Of a stretch of DNA of 64,000 bases, positions 36,546 to 45,821 are shown piece by piece (position 1 is the stretch's first letter; each line of letters opens with the position of its first letter). The position numbers and the translations under genes are program-made. The notes beneath the pieces were generated by a model. The model was not told the DNA's origin and ran no database searches. It saw only the letters and a program-made list of their open reading frames with translations. Source of the stretch: Maribacter sp. MJ134 (GTDB lineage: Bacteria > Bacteroidota > Bacteroidia > Flavobacteriales > Flavobacteriaceae); contig NZ_CP034570.1 of assembly GCF_003970695.1 (NCBI RefSeq), positions 1,488,001 to 1,552,000 on the forward strand, given 5' to 3'.

Positions 36546-37677
36546 TTTTCAATCGTGCTTTGTAAGCCCTTTCATATACCTCTTCATAACGTGGGAGCAC
36601 TTTAAGGATGTCAAATTTTTGGGCTTCATTGACAGCATTCTGCTTAAAATTCTTTAAGGTTTCATCTTTTCCTAGAATTACCAATGCGTTTTCAGCCATA
36701 TCCTCAATATCTCCGACATCACTTAAAAAACCTGTAACACCGTCTGTGTTCACCTCTGGGATTCCACCTGCGTTACTTGAAATTACAGGGGTCTTATTTA
36801 TCATAGCCTCCAGTGCTGCTAGTCCAAAACTCTCTGATTCGGAAGGTAAAAGGAATAAGTCGGAAAAGCATAGGATTTTATCGATTTCATTACTGTTCCC
36901 TAAGAATATGACACTGTCCGAAATACCCAATTTTTCGCATAAGATTTCGGCGCCGGCCTTCTCTGGACCGTCGCCGACCATTATTAGTTTAGACGGAATG
37001 GTCTTCTGTATATTATGAAAGACCTTTATAACATCCGGAATACGCTTAACCTTTCTAAAATTACTTATGTGCGTTACTATACGTTCGTCATCTCTGGCCA
37101 TATTGGTTCGCTGGCAATCAGTAAAAGAAGTGCTGTACTTCTTGGCATCTATAAAATTTGGTATCACTTCAATCTCGCCCTTGATGTCAAAAATTTCTAA
37201 CGTACGTTCTTTGAGGTTTTGTGATACAGAAGTTACAATGTCAGATTCATTGATGCTAAAGGTAACCGCGGGTTTATAAAAAGGGTGTTTTCCTACTAAG
37301 GTTATATCGGTTCCGTGCAGTGTGGTGACCATTGGCACGTGTATACCTTCTTCTTCCAACATTTTTTTTGCCATGTAACCTGCATAGGCGTGCGGAATTG
37401 CGTAATGCACGTGCAACAAATCTATATGATGCAATTTAATGGTATCTACAAGCTTACTGGAAAGTGCCAACTCATAAGGTTGGTACTGAAAAAGAGGATA
37501 TTCAGGAACGTGTACCTCGTGAAAAAAGATATTATTATTCAATAATTCTAAACGAACAGGTTGTTTGTACGTTACAAAATGAACCTCATGCCCCCTATTG
37601 GCTAGAGCTATACCAAGCTCTGTGGCAACAACACCACTACCTCCAAAAGTAGGGTAACAAACAATAGCTATTTTCAT
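36538..37677 (-). CDS. bshA: BshA, N-acetyl-alpha-D-glucosaminyl L-malate synthase
   Basis: A 379-residue GT4 enzyme that joins GlcNAc from UDP-GlcNAc to L-malate, the first step of bacillithiol synthesis. The N-terminus KIAIVCYPTFGGSGVVATEL is close to diagnostic for BshA, as are VHYAIPHAYAGYMA and TTLHGTDITLVG. The donor-site motif ESFGLAALE (E-x7-E) and VISSNAGGIPEVN are intact. Bacillithiol is the low-molecular-weight thiol of Bacillota and many Bacteroidota. The length fits the family. The other bsh genes are not in this window. Confidence 0.95.
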   Translation of the reverse strand: MKIAIVCYPTFGGSGVVATELGIALANRGHEVHFVTYKQPVRLELLNNNIFFHEVHVPEYPLFQYQPYELALSSKLVDTIKLHHIDLLHVHYAIPHAYAGYMAKKMLEEEGIHVPMVTTLHGTDITLVGKHPFYKPAVTFSINESDIVTSVSQNLKERTLEIFDIKGEIEVIPNFIDAKKYSTSFTDCQRTNMARDDERIVTHISNFRKVKRIPDVIKVFHNIQKTIPSKLIMVGDGPEKAGAEILCEKLGISDSVIFLGNSNEIDKILCFSDLFLLPSESESFGLAALEAMINKTPVISSNAGGIPEVNTDGVTGFLSDVGDIEDMAENALVILGKDETLKNFKQNAVNEAQKFDILKVLPRYEEVYERAYKARLKNV

Positions 37678-37694
37678 AGATACAAAACTATGAT

Positions 37695-40604
37695 TTAATT
37701 TAATATTGAATCATAAATAGCTTGTTGAATTCTAGTTCTTAAGCCAGATTTAACTAACAGTGTATTAGAAGCCGTTGGGTAAGTTCTATTTGAAAGGAAA
37801 ACGTAAATAATTTCCTCCTCAGGGTCTGCCCAAGTATACGTACCCGTAAATCCGCTATGTCCAAAACTCTTTCTTGAAACACAACCGCAAGTAGGGCCGC
37901 TATTCTCTAGTTGTGGTTTATCAAAACCTACGCCACGTCTCACATTTTTATCGCAAAAGTAACAGGTGTTGAACTTTTTGACGGTTCTAGAAGTAAAGAA
38001 TCTAGATCCCCCGTAATAACCTTCCTGAAGGTACATCTGCATAATTTTCGCTACGTCATTTGCATTACTGAATAACCCTGCATGACCCCCTACACCTCCC
38101 TGCATTGCCGCTCCCATATCATGAACGTATCCATGAACAGTTTGGTAGCGATAGTATTTATCCTCCTCAGAAGGAATGATTTTGTTTTTAGGAAACTTCT
38201 CTAAGGGATTATAACTCGTATGTTGCGCACCTAGTTTATCGTATAGAAAGTCTGACGTGAGTTTGTCCAAACGTTGACCATACGTATCTTCTATATATTT
38301 TTTCATTACATAGTAAGGTACGTCGCTATATCTATAACGATTGGATTTTAAGTCTTGACGTCCTATTCGGTTATAGATAGAATCCTTATATGCGTCCGTT
38401 AAATACAAATTTTCTGCCACCTTATAAGAAAAGCCAGGTGTAGGAACTTTTCTGTAAAATTCCTCTGAGGGCTGTCTCTTTTTATCCAACGTTCGTACGT
38501 AAAAAGGAATCCATGCCGGTAATCTTCCATAATGCGATAAGGCCTTTAACACGGTAACATTTTTAATTTCCGTATCCGAATAATCCGGAACAAGTTCTTC
38601 AAAAGTATCGTTTAACCTAATTTTGTTTTCTTCGTCCATCTTCATGACCATGGGCAATGTGGCCAGGATTTTGGTAAGAGATGCCAAATCATAAACATCG
38701 TCCTCCTTAACCTCTCGATTGGATTTGTAGGTAGGTTTTCCAAAACTTTTATTATATACAATTTTGCCTTTTCTTGCTACCACTACTTGAGCTCCAGGGT
38801 ACATTAAACTATCTAGACCATTTTGCACTAACTGGTCTATTTTAGACAGCTTTAAAGAACTGAAACCAACTCTTTCCGGTATGCTATAACCCAAACGTTT
38901 TAAGGATTTTAATAGGACACCCGTTCCTGCCGGAAACTCCATATTTGTTGATACTGGCAATTTACCGGATGCCGGTATAGCCCCAAATAGCAGCTCGGCG
39001 GTTTTCTTTTGTGACAAACCACTATTTTGATACGACATCACCACCGCATCTATATTCTGAAAGGTAGCCACTTCTTTCAGTGCATAGGGTTTTGCAAAAA
39101 CACAAAGGATTAAATTAGAAGACCTAAGATTAGAAATTTCCTGTAGCCAAGCCAACTCTTTTTTGGAAAATTTGTATCCTTTCCAAGGGCTCTCATTACT
39201 CTTATGGTGTCCTATAATCACCAAATTATAGTCCGCCAATTTAGTCTTTAAGGTCGTTATATTCTCCCCGTTTACTTCCGTTACCTTCGCGTATCTTTTT
39301 AAGCTCTTTAAAAATTCATCGTTGGGAGCATCACCAAATTTTACGTAGGCTATCTTTTTATTTTGTAAATTTCGTATTCCTAATAAGTTAAATTTATTTT
39401 TTACTACAGTAATCGCATTTTCTATTGCCTCTTCGTATATCAAATCATCTTCCAAAGAATTTAAGTCTTGATATAGACTCGCTGTTTGAATAGGTCTATA
39501 ATTGTTAAGCCCAACCTTATATTTGGCCATCAATATCTTTTTAACGGATAGCGCTAGGCGTTGTTCGCTTATTTTCCCCTTATTATAAGCCTGTACAATT
39601 TTTTCTTTGGCGTCCGCTACGCTCTCTGGCATTAAGAGCATATCGTTACCCGCTATAAACGCTGCGAGCTCTACCTCGCCGTCCACTCCGTATTTGGTGG
39701 CTCCTTTCATATTAAGTGCATCGGTAAAGACAAGCCCTTGAAAACCCATTTCTTCCTTTAATATTCCAGAAATTATCTGTTCTGACAAGGACGATGGCAA
39801 GCCTTCTTTTAGTTCCATCGACGGCACCTCCAAATGGGCCACCATGATACTACTAAGACCTTCCTTGATTAATTTTTTATAGGGATATAGTTCCACACTA
39901 TCCAAGCGTTCCCTTGAAAAGGGAATTACCGGCAATGCATGATGGGAATCTACGGCGGTATCTCCGTGTCCTGGAAAGTGTTTTCCACTGGACAGTACTC
40001 CAACGCTTTCCATTCCTTTCATAAAAGCAATTCCTTTTGCAGTAACCGCCTCTCTGTCTTCACCAAAAGAACGATTGCCAATAATTGGATTCTCCGCATT
40101 GGTATTGATATCAATATCAGGAGCAAAATTAATATGTACCCCTAAACGTTTGGCATGCTTCCCAACTTGACGTCCTACTTTTTCTACTATTCCGTCATTT
40201 TGAATAGCTCCCAATGTCATATTCCAAGGAAACGCATAAGTGGAATCTAAACGCATTGCTAATCCCCATTCCGCATCCATACCAATAAGAAGTGGTGTTT
40301 TTGAAAGCGATTGGTATTCATTACAGAGTTTAGCCTGTCTATTTGGTCCTCCTTTAGAAAATATGACACCTCCTATATGATGGTTCTTAATCAACTCTTT
40401 AATACGGTCCGTACGCTGGCCACTTTCATTCGAAGCTACACTTACCATGAACAATTGACCTATTTTCTCATCTAGGCTCATGGCATCGTACTTATTATTT
40501 ACCCAAGTAGCCTGTAAAAGACTGTCAGTAGTAACCAAGGGGTTCTGGGCAAAAAGCCCTTGTAATCCTAAAAAGAAAAATAAATAGTAAAGATTGGGGC
40601 GCAT
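37695..40604 (-). CDS. GH3 beta-N-acetylglucosaminidase fused to a class C beta-lactamase-like serine hydrolase
   Basis: A protein of about 969 residues with two enzyme domains. A signal peptide (MRPNLYYLFFFLGLQGLFAQ) supports the start at 40604 rather than a more distant one at 40652. The GH3 NagZ-like domain has the His-Asp loop KHFPGHGDTAVDSHHA near residue 205 and the nucleophile Asp in FTDALNMKGA near 290. A GH3 C-terminal-like domain leads to a beta-lactamase-fold domain (about 590-969) with the SxxK motif SLTK near residue 643. This fusion is common in Bacteroidota and probably cleaves muropeptides in the periplasm: the first part removes GlcNAc, while the second may be a peptidase or esterase. 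The YxN motif of the serine hydrolase is not exact (YSD). Confidence 0.9.
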   Translation of the reverse strand: MRPNLYYLFFFLGLQGLFAQNPLVTTDSLLQATWVNNKYDAMSLDEKIGQLFMVSVASNESGQRTDRIKELIKNHHIGGVIFSKGGPNRQAKLCNEYQSLSKTPLLIGMDAEWGLAMRLDSTYAFPWNMTLGAIQNDGIVEKVGRQVGKHAKRLGVHINFAPDIDINTNAENPIIGNRSFGEDREAVTAKGIAFMKGMESVGVLSSGKHFPGHGDTAVDSHHALPVIPFSRERLDSVELYPYKKLIKEGLSSIMVAHLEVPSMELKEGLPSSLSEQIISGILKEEMGFQGLVFTDALNMKGATKYGVDGEVELAAFIAGNDMLLMPESVADAKEKIVQAYNKGKISEQRLALSVKKILMAKYKVGLNNYRPIQTASLYQDLNSLEDDLIYEEAIENAITVVKNKFNLLGIRNLQNKKIAYVKFGDAPNDEFLKSLKRYAKVTEVNGENITTLKTKLADYNLVIIGHHKSNESPWKGYKFSKKELAWLQEISNLRSSNLILCVFAKPYALKEVATFQNIDAVVMSYQNSGLSQKKTAELLFGAIPASGKLPVSTNMEFPAGTGVLLKSLKRLGYSIPERVGFSSLKLSKIDQLVQNGLDSLMYPGAQVVVARKGKIVYNKSFGKPTYKSNREVKEDDVYDLASLTKILATLPMVMKMDEENKIRLNDTFEELVPDYSDTEIKNVTVLKALSHYGRLPAWIPFYVRTLDKKRQPSEEFYRKVPTPGFSYKVAENLYLTDAYKDSIYNRIGRQDLKSNRYRYSDVPYYVMKKYIEDTYGQRLDKLTSDFLYDKLGAQHTSYNPLEKFPKNKIIPSEEDKYYRYQTVHGYVHDMGAAMQGGVGGHAGLFSNANDVAKIMQMYLQEGYYGGSRFFTSRTVKKFNTCYFCDKNVRRGVGFDKPQLENSGPTCGCVSRKSFGHSGFTGTYTWADPEEEIIYVFLSNRTYPTASNTLLVKSGLRTRIQQAIYDSILN

Positions 40605-40699
40605 AGGTTTTACGTGTATGGAGATAACTAAAAACCATGAAAAATATTGCATTTCATCGATATAACCTAATAAATACAGCCATTAACCGCTTTTAAAGT

Positions 40700-41182
40700 T
40701 TAAACAAAACGGGCGTGCCAACTTTCTGAAGCAGGCACCTCCCAATGCTCTTTGTATTCACCCTTGGTAGCTACCAAATTATTGAAGACTATAGTATTTT
40801 TAGAAATGGCCTTCTGTTTGGCCATGGTCTTGAAATCCGATAATTTTTTATAGGCCACAAACTCCCCTTGTTTATAGGATACGTTCATTTTGTCCAATAA
40901 CTCCACGCCATACTTCTTTTCCAATTGCTGGATAAAATGCACAGAGGCATCTATAGAACAACCTGTAGCCGATTGGGAACTCTGGTCAAGGGCAATTACG
41001 ATAAACCTATTGTACCGTATTTCATAACCTGCATTCAAATCGTTACCGTGTGCTGTCCAATTTTGGATAAAAGCATCTAGCGCCCCTGTTATTTCGAGTA
41101 ATTCGTTTTCTTTAAACGTTCTACTGGCCTGATATATCCATATTCTTGAAGAGTCGGGTAACATATTAAAATCTACTAGCAT
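40700..41182 (-). CDS. Conserved Bacteroidota protein of unknown function
   Basis: A 160-residue soluble protein with a mixed alpha/beta pattern. It begins LPDSSRIWIYQASRTF and ends EHWEVPASESWHARF, with a conserved DQSSQSATGCSIDASVHF centre. Proteins like this occur across Bacteroidota and are often labelled ABC transporter ATPase, but there is no Walker A or signature motif here. The central Cys and Asp-Gln-Ser segment could be an active site; that is a guess. It sits 23 bases after the CCG-domain gene, on the same strand, probably in the same operon. Confidence 0.75.
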   Translation of the reverse strand: MLVDFNMLPDSSRIWIYQASRTFKENELLEITGALDAFIQNWTAHGNDLNAGYEIRYNRFIVIALDQSSQSATGCSIDASVHFIQQLEKKYGVELLDKMNVSYKQGEFVAYKKLSDFKTMAKQKAISKNTIVFNNLVATKGEYKEHWEVPASESWHARFV

Positions 41183-41205
41183 TGATGATGTCTATTAACG
41201 AGTGG

Positions 41206-41997
41206 TTATAAATCTTGTGCAGTGGCAATAAGTTCAGCAATATCCATCACCGCAATCTCACCTTCCTTTTCTTTATTCTTAACGCCGTCCGTCATCATCG
41301 TATTACAGAAAGGACATCCAGCCGCTATAATTTCAGGTTTTGTTTCTAAAGCTTGTTCCGTTCTTTCGATATTAACATCTTTATCACCCTTTTCGGGTTC
41401 CTTGAACATCTGAGCCCCTCCGGCACCACAACAAAGACCTCGTTTTTTACAGTTCTTCATTTCCACGAGTTCTGCATCCAACTTACGTATTAAATCCCTT
41501 GGAGCTTCGTAAACATCATTTGCCCTACCCAAATAACATGGGTCATGAAAAGTGATTCTTTTTCCTTTGAAGGTACCACCCTCCAATACCATACGACCGT
41601 CGTTTAAAAGGGATTTTAAAAACTGGGTATGATGCACTACTTCATAAGATCCTCCAAGCCCGGGATATTCATTCTTGATCGTATTAAAGCAATGAGGACA
41701 AGCAGTGACCACTTTCTTTATGCCATAGGCATTCATTACTTCTATGTTAGTTACAGCCTGCATCTGAAACAAAAACTCGTTTCCTGCTCGTTTGGCCGGG
41801 TCTCCGGTACAACTTTCCTCAGTTCCCAATACCGCAAACGAAATACCTGCATTATTCAATATCTTCACAAAGGCTTTGGTAATCTTCTTTGCTCTGTCAT
41901 CAAAACTTCCTGCGCATCCAACCCAAAACAACACTTCTGGCTGTTTACCAGCAGCGAATAGCTCCGCCATTGTGGGTACTTTTAGTTCGCTCGACAT
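41206..41997 (-). CDS. CCG-domain Fe-S protein (HdrB / GlcF-like)
   Basis: A 263-residue cytoplasmic protein with two cysteine-rich CCG-type domains. The visible motifs are VGCAGSFDDRA with LGTEESCTGDPA, CPHCFNTIKNEYPG (about 97-110), CCGAGGAQMF (about 187-196) and GCPFCNTMM (about 226-234). In heterodisulfide reductase subunit B such motifs hold unusual Fe-S centres; in GlcF and LutA relatives they serve electron transfer. The partner is the membrane Fe-S protein encoded directly upstream with an 11-base gap. Together they look like a small quinone-linked redox complex. Its substrate is unknown, since no catalytic dehydrogenase subunit is nearby. Confidence 0.9.
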   Translation of the reverse strand: MSSELKVPTMAELFAAGKQPEVLFWVGCAGSFDDRAKKITKAFVKILNNAGISFAVLGTEESCTGDPAKRAGNEFLFQMQAVTNIEVMNAYGIKKVVTACPHCFNTIKNEYPGLGGSYEVVHHTQFLKSLLNDGRMVLEGGTFKGKRITFHDPCYLGRANDVYEAPRDLIRKLDAELVEMKNCKKRGLCCGAGGAQMFKEPEKGDKDVNIERTEQALETKPEIIAAGCPFCNTMMTDGVKNKEKEGEIAVMDIAELIATAQDL

Positions 41998-42008
41998 ATT
42001 ATAATTTT

Positions 42009-43334
42009 TTAAGATTCCTGACTCCAGTTGAGTCTATCCATCTGATTAAAAGGCCATGGGGCGCCATTATTTTCAATATTCCCCATCATGTTGTTCAAAT
42101 CGGAAGGCGCTGCTGACTGCTCCATGACTAAATACTGTCGCATATCCATAATAATTGAAAGTGGGTCTATACTCACAGGACAAGCTTCAACACAAGCATT
42201 ACATGAGGTACAAGCCCAAAGTTCTTCCCTTGTAATATAATCATCCAAAAGTTGCTTTCCGTCATCCTTGAACGTTCCTTTGTTCAAATCTATATTCTTC
42301 CCAACCTCTTCCAGACGGTCCCTAGTATCCATCATTATCTTCCTAGGCGATAATTTTTTCCCTGTTTGGTTTGCCGGACACTCACTTGTACAACGACCAC
42401 ACTCGGTACAGGTATACGCATTCAACAATTGAACCCAATCCAAATCCTTTACATCCGAAGCTCCAAATTTCTCAGGAACGGGAGCATCTTCTGCAGGAGT
42501 TGCAAAAGGATCCGCAGAGGGATCCATCATTAGTTTTACCTCGTTCGTAACAGCTTCTAAATTCTTAAATTGTCCCTTAGGCCTTAGTTTGCCATAATAC
42601 GTATTAGGAAATGCCAATAGAATATGTAGATGCTTTGAATAGTACAAATAATTAAGAAAGAAAAGAATTCCGGATATATGTAACCACCAAGCAATTCTTT
42701 CGACCATAATAAGGTTTGCCTCCGACATTCCCTGAAATAATGGAGCTATAAAAGCACTTACTGGAAAAGCCCCAGCCTGGACATAATGTGCTGAACCAAG
42801 TTGCTGTAATTGAAAATCGGCCGCGTTCATAGTCAAAAAAAGCAGCATCAGTACCACTTCTATGTACAGAATAAGATTACCATCTTTTTTTGGCCATCCC
42901 TCCATTTCTGGCTTTAAAAAACGTTGTAACCTTATTACATTTCGTCGTATCCAGAAAACTACTACGGCAATAATTACCAGTAAGGCCAAAATTTCAAAAG
43001 ACGCGATTAGAAAATCATAGACTTTACCCAAACCGGCAAATATTCTGTGTGTTCCAAAAAGCCCATCAATGATGATTTCCAGTACTTCAATATTTATAAT
43101 TACGAATCCTACGTAAACAATAATATGCAGAATACCGGGTATTGGACGGACAACCATTTTTGTTTGACCTAATGCAATTTTTGCCATATTTTTCCAGCGT
43201 AGCGGTTTGTTATCACTAACATCTACGTCCTTTCCAAGAAAAATATTGCGTTTTAACCGTCCGACATTCCTTGCAAAATAGCCTATCCCGAATACCAGAA
43301 GAATCGCGAATATCACATTTGGTAAATACTCCAT
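42009..43334 (-). CDS. Membrane-bound 4Fe-4S dicluster protein (HdrC/NarI-like)
   Basis: A 441-residue protein. The first half (about 1-260) has five to six transmembrane helices with His residues suited to heme b or quinone contact. The second half has two 4Fe-4S motifs: CTECGRCTSECPANQTG (about 305-321) and CTSCNACVEACPVSIDP (about 373-389). This arrangement passes electrons between the quinone pool and a soluble partner. The CCG-domain protein encoded next is the likely partner. It starts 3 bases from the end of the MlaD-like gene. Confidence 0.9.
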   Translation of the reverse strand: MEYLPNVIFAILLVFGIGYFARNVGRLKRNIFLGKDVDVSDNKPLRWKNMAKIALGQTKMVVRPIPGILHIIVYVGFVIINIEVLEIIIDGLFGTHRIFAGLGKVYDFLIASFEILALLVIIAVVVFWIRRNVIRLQRFLKPEMEGWPKKDGNLILYIEVVLMLLFLTMNAADFQLQQLGSAHYVQAGAFPVSAFIAPLFQGMSEANLIMVERIAWWLHISGILFFLNYLYYSKHLHILLAFPNTYYGKLRPKGQFKNLEAVTNEVKLMMDPSADPFATPAEDAPVPEKFGASDVKDLDWVQLLNAYTCTECGRCTSECPANQTGKKLSPRKIMMDTRDRLEEVGKNIDLNKGTFKDDGKQLLDDYITREELWACTSCNACVEACPVSIDPLSIIMDMRQYLVMEQSAAPSDLNNMMGNIENNGAPWPFNQMDRLNWSQES

Positions 43335-43337
43335 AAA

Positions 43338-44303
43338 TTAGTTTTCTATTTTTTGAGCTGGATCGTCCTCAGGAACTTCGTATTCTTTCTGTTTCTTGCC
43401 GAATACCGATACGTTCACATAGCGCTTGGGATTTAGCCTAAAATCTTGCAGTAGCAAATCTAGTTCTCGTGAGGCACTATTTAGGTTTGAGTATAATTCC
43501 TTATCGTTCATTAATTTGCCCAAAGTACCATCTCCCTTTTCTATTTTAGCCATCACTTTATCCAAATTGGCTACCGTTGATTCTAGACTCGATAGTGTCC
43601 TTGCTAAACCGGCATTATTTAGGGAATCGGATAGTTTGGCAAAATTAGCGGTAAGGGCCTCAAAATTTGTTAGCGAGGCATCTAGTTTACCTTCGTTGTT
43701 TTTTAAGATGGAATTCAAGGTCTGTGCACTACCATTTAGGCTGGCCATAAGGTCACTTAATCCGCTTATTGCTTTCTGAAGGTCTTTCTTCGTTTTGGTG
43801 TCCAAGACATTGTTCACGTTCATCAATACCGAATCAGCATCAGTGACCGCAGATTCGAATTTTCTAAACAAGGGGGTTAATTTTTGCTGAGCAAGCTCCG
43901 TAAGTCCTGGACGTGTATCCGTTTGCAGGGTATCTCCTGATGTAGCGTTTGGAGAACTATCGAAAATAGGTGTTATCTGTAGCCCCTTGCCACCAATGAT
44001 TCCCGTATCATAAAGCTCTACCCTACTATTCTTTGAAAATTCGAATTCACTACTCACTGTAAACGTCACCAATAAATTGCCTTGAGTATCTATGAACTTG
44101 ATGTCATTGACCTTACCAACGCCAAAACCGTTAATGGATACCACCGTACCTGCCTGTAAACCACCTACATTGGGATAAACAGCGTAAAGCGTTCTACTAT
44201 TGTCAAAAAGAGGTGTTGATTTCAAATAACTGAATCCTAAAATAAATAGAAGAATGCCTCCTACTACGATAACACCAGTTTTAAGTTCCCTAGATAATTT
44301 CAA
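43338..44303 (-). CDS. MCE/MlaD family lipid-transport protein
   Basis: A 321-residue protein with one N-terminal membrane helix (about 10-28), then an MCE domain (about 38-115) with YPNVGGLQAGTVVSINGFGVG, and a long helical C-terminal part (about 150-290) rich in Leu, Ser and Asn. MlaD proteins form hexamers in the periplasm and carry phospholipids between the membranes with an MlaE/MlaF transporter. Neither partner gene is in this window. The helical tail may form a tunnel-like tube, as in larger MCE proteins. Confidence 0.9.
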   Translation of the reverse strand: MKLSRELKTGVIVVGGILLFILGFSYLKSTPLFDNSRTLYAVYPNVGGLQAGTVVSINGFGVGKVNDIKFIDTQGNLLVTFTVSSEFEFSKNSRVELYDTGIIGGKGLQITPIFDSSPNATSGDTLQTDTRPGLTELAQQKLTPLFRKFESAVTDADSVLMNVNNVLDTKTKKDLQKAISGLSDLMASLNGSAQTLNSILKNNEGKLDASLTNFEALTANFAKLSDSLNNAGLARTLSSLESTVANLDKVMAKIEKGDGTLGKLMNDKELYSNLNSASRELDLLLQDFRLNPKRYVNVSVFGKKQKEYEVPEDDPAQKIEN

Positions 44304-44360
44304 GCAAATAGATTTATGGTTACAAACAAAATTAGGAATAATTATTACACCAAAGTGGGT

Positions 44361-45677
44361 TTATTGTGCAACCTGTTTCAACGCCTCTTGAACTGAAATT
44401 CGCTCGCCGTCCTTATAAGCAACTATGTAAGCACTTGGATACCCTTTAATTGCAGCATTAGACTTCAGCATTTCTGCTTCTCTATGAGAAGCGGTCTCAC
44501 CATATAGATACCTGTATAAATTCTTATATGGCTCTTTAGAAAGCCTACCGAGTCCATTAAAATTAGCCGGGATTAGGTCAAGGTTCTTTCCACTCGCCAT
44601 TAACTGAACTTTAAAAACTACAGTTGTGCCCCGCTTTTCAGAAACTACTTCTTTTGGGTCTTTTGACGTCTCTTTATTAGCAATGACGGGAGTAGGCATT
44701 TCTGGTTTTACCTCTTTGACTTCGCCGACTACCTCGGTTACTTCGTTCGCTTGTGATGGCGCAGGCTCTTCTGCTTTTTTAATTTGGGTCTCCTCTTTTA
44801 CCTGGGCAGCTATTTCTTCTTGCTTGACAGCTACTTCGGTAGCAGGTTTATCCTCTGCAATAGTCGTTTGTTTCGCAATAATGCTAGGTGCCACATTGTT
44901 TTGCGTTTGCTCTTTATAATTTAATATAGCATTGGCAATTGCCGTTCCCATTTCTTCTTGCCCTTTTTTAGAGTTCAGATAAGCACCCTCATCCTTATTG
45001 GTCAGAAAGCCTGTTTCTACTAGTACACTTGGCATAAAAGTCTGGTGCAGAACTATAAAACCAGCTTGCTTTACTTTCCTATCGGTCCTTTTCAATTTTT
45101 TTGAGAAGTTGTCTTGGATAATTTTAGCCAACGCTATACTCTGGTCCAAGAACTCTTCTTGCATTATGGTTAGACCAATGACCGACTCTGGTGAGTTAAT
45201 ATCATAATCCGCGTATCTAGTTTCGTAATTGTCCTCTAAATAGATTACCGAATTTTCCTTTTTGGCAATCTCAAAATTCTGTTTGTTGGCATGTAATCCC
45301 AGCACAAATGTTCCCGCTCCATGAGCATCGGACGAATGCGAATCACAATGCACGGATACAAAAAGGTCTGCATTGGCCTTATTGGCAACCTCACCTCTAA
45401 CAAATAAGTCAATAAAGGTATCGTCCTTTCTGGTATAAATTACTTTTATGTCCTTATTGGTACTCAAAATTTCACCGACTTTCAGGACTATGTTGAGCGC
45501 AATATCCTTTTCTAAGTATCCATTACCCAGATTACCTGGATCATGACCTCCGTGTCCCGCATCTAAAACGACCACAAAAGGATCATCAGTTCTGGTGGCG
45601 TGCCCTGGGTTATGAAATGAAGATACAAGTAAGAAAACTACGATAAGAAATAAGGTAGATAGCTGTTTAATTTTCAT
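44361..45677 (-). CDS. N-acetylmuramoyl-L-alanine amidase with SPOR-like tail
   Basis: A zinc amidase of about 438 residues that cuts the bond between MurNAc and the peptide stem. A signal peptide (MKIKQLSTLFLIVVFLLVS) supports the start at 45677 instead of 45707. The Amidase_3 domain (about 38-245) has the zinc-ligand motifs DAGHGGHDPG, LEKDIAL and SVHCDSH, and the catalytic Glu in VLVETGFLTN. A Glu/Ala/Lys/Pro-rich linker (about 250-350) leads to a C-terminal SPOR-like domain (about 365-430), which would bind denuded glycan strands at division sites. It is divergent to lptD. Confidence 0.93.
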   Translation of the reverse strand: MKIKQLSTLFLIVVFLLVSSFHNPGHATRTDDPFVVVLDAGHGGHDPGNLGNGYLEKDIALNIVLKVGEILSTNKDIKVIYTRKDDTFIDLFVRGEVANKANADLFVSVHCDSHSSDAHGAGTFVLGLHANKQNFEIAKKENSVIYLEDNYETRYADYDINSPESVIGLTIMQEEFLDQSIALAKIIQDNFSKKLKRTDRKVKQAGFIVLHQTFMPSVLVETGFLTNKDEGAYLNSKKGQEEMGTAIANAILNYKEQTQNNVAPSIIAKQTTIAEDKPATEVAVKQEEIAAQVKEETQIKKAEEPAPSQANEVTEVVGEVKEVKPEMPTPVIANKETSKDPKEVVSEKRGTTVVFKVQLMASGKNLDLIPANFNGLGRLSKEPYKNLYRYLYGETASHREAEMLKSNAAIKGYPSAYIVAYKDGERISVQEALKQVAQ

Positions 45678-45753
45678 ATTCCTGTGGGTTTCGAACGCCC
45701 TTGTCATGGTTAAAATTATGGTAATACCCTGCGAAGGGAATAAAAAATATATG

Positions 45754-45761
45754 TAAGTTTG
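45754..45761 (+). promoter_or_regulatory. Candidate -7 element of the lptD-ridA transcript
   Basis: TAAGTTTG matches the Bacteroidota -7 consensus TAnnTTTG. No good -33 TTTG is seen at the expected distance. It overlaps the most distal in-frame TTG (45759), which argues that lptD starts further downstream, at 45783 or 45822. Confidence 0.35.
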
Positions 45762-45821
45762 ACATCTGAAACCAATGGCTCATTGGACCACCAAACCTTT
45801 ACAAAAATAGGATATATAGCC

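Noticed and set aside
40700-41182. Naming this protein an ABC transporter ATPase
   Set aside because: No Walker A, Walker B or signature motif is present, and the protein is only 160 residues long.
41206-43334. Lactate or glycolate utilisation operon (LutABC, GlcDEF)
   Set aside because: LutB/LutC-like and FAD dehydrogenase genes are missing; only the Fe-S parts are present.
44626-44919. Plus-strand open frame rich in Ser and Thr
   Set aside because: It is opposite the Glu/Lys-rich linker of the amidase, which produces such frames by codon complement.
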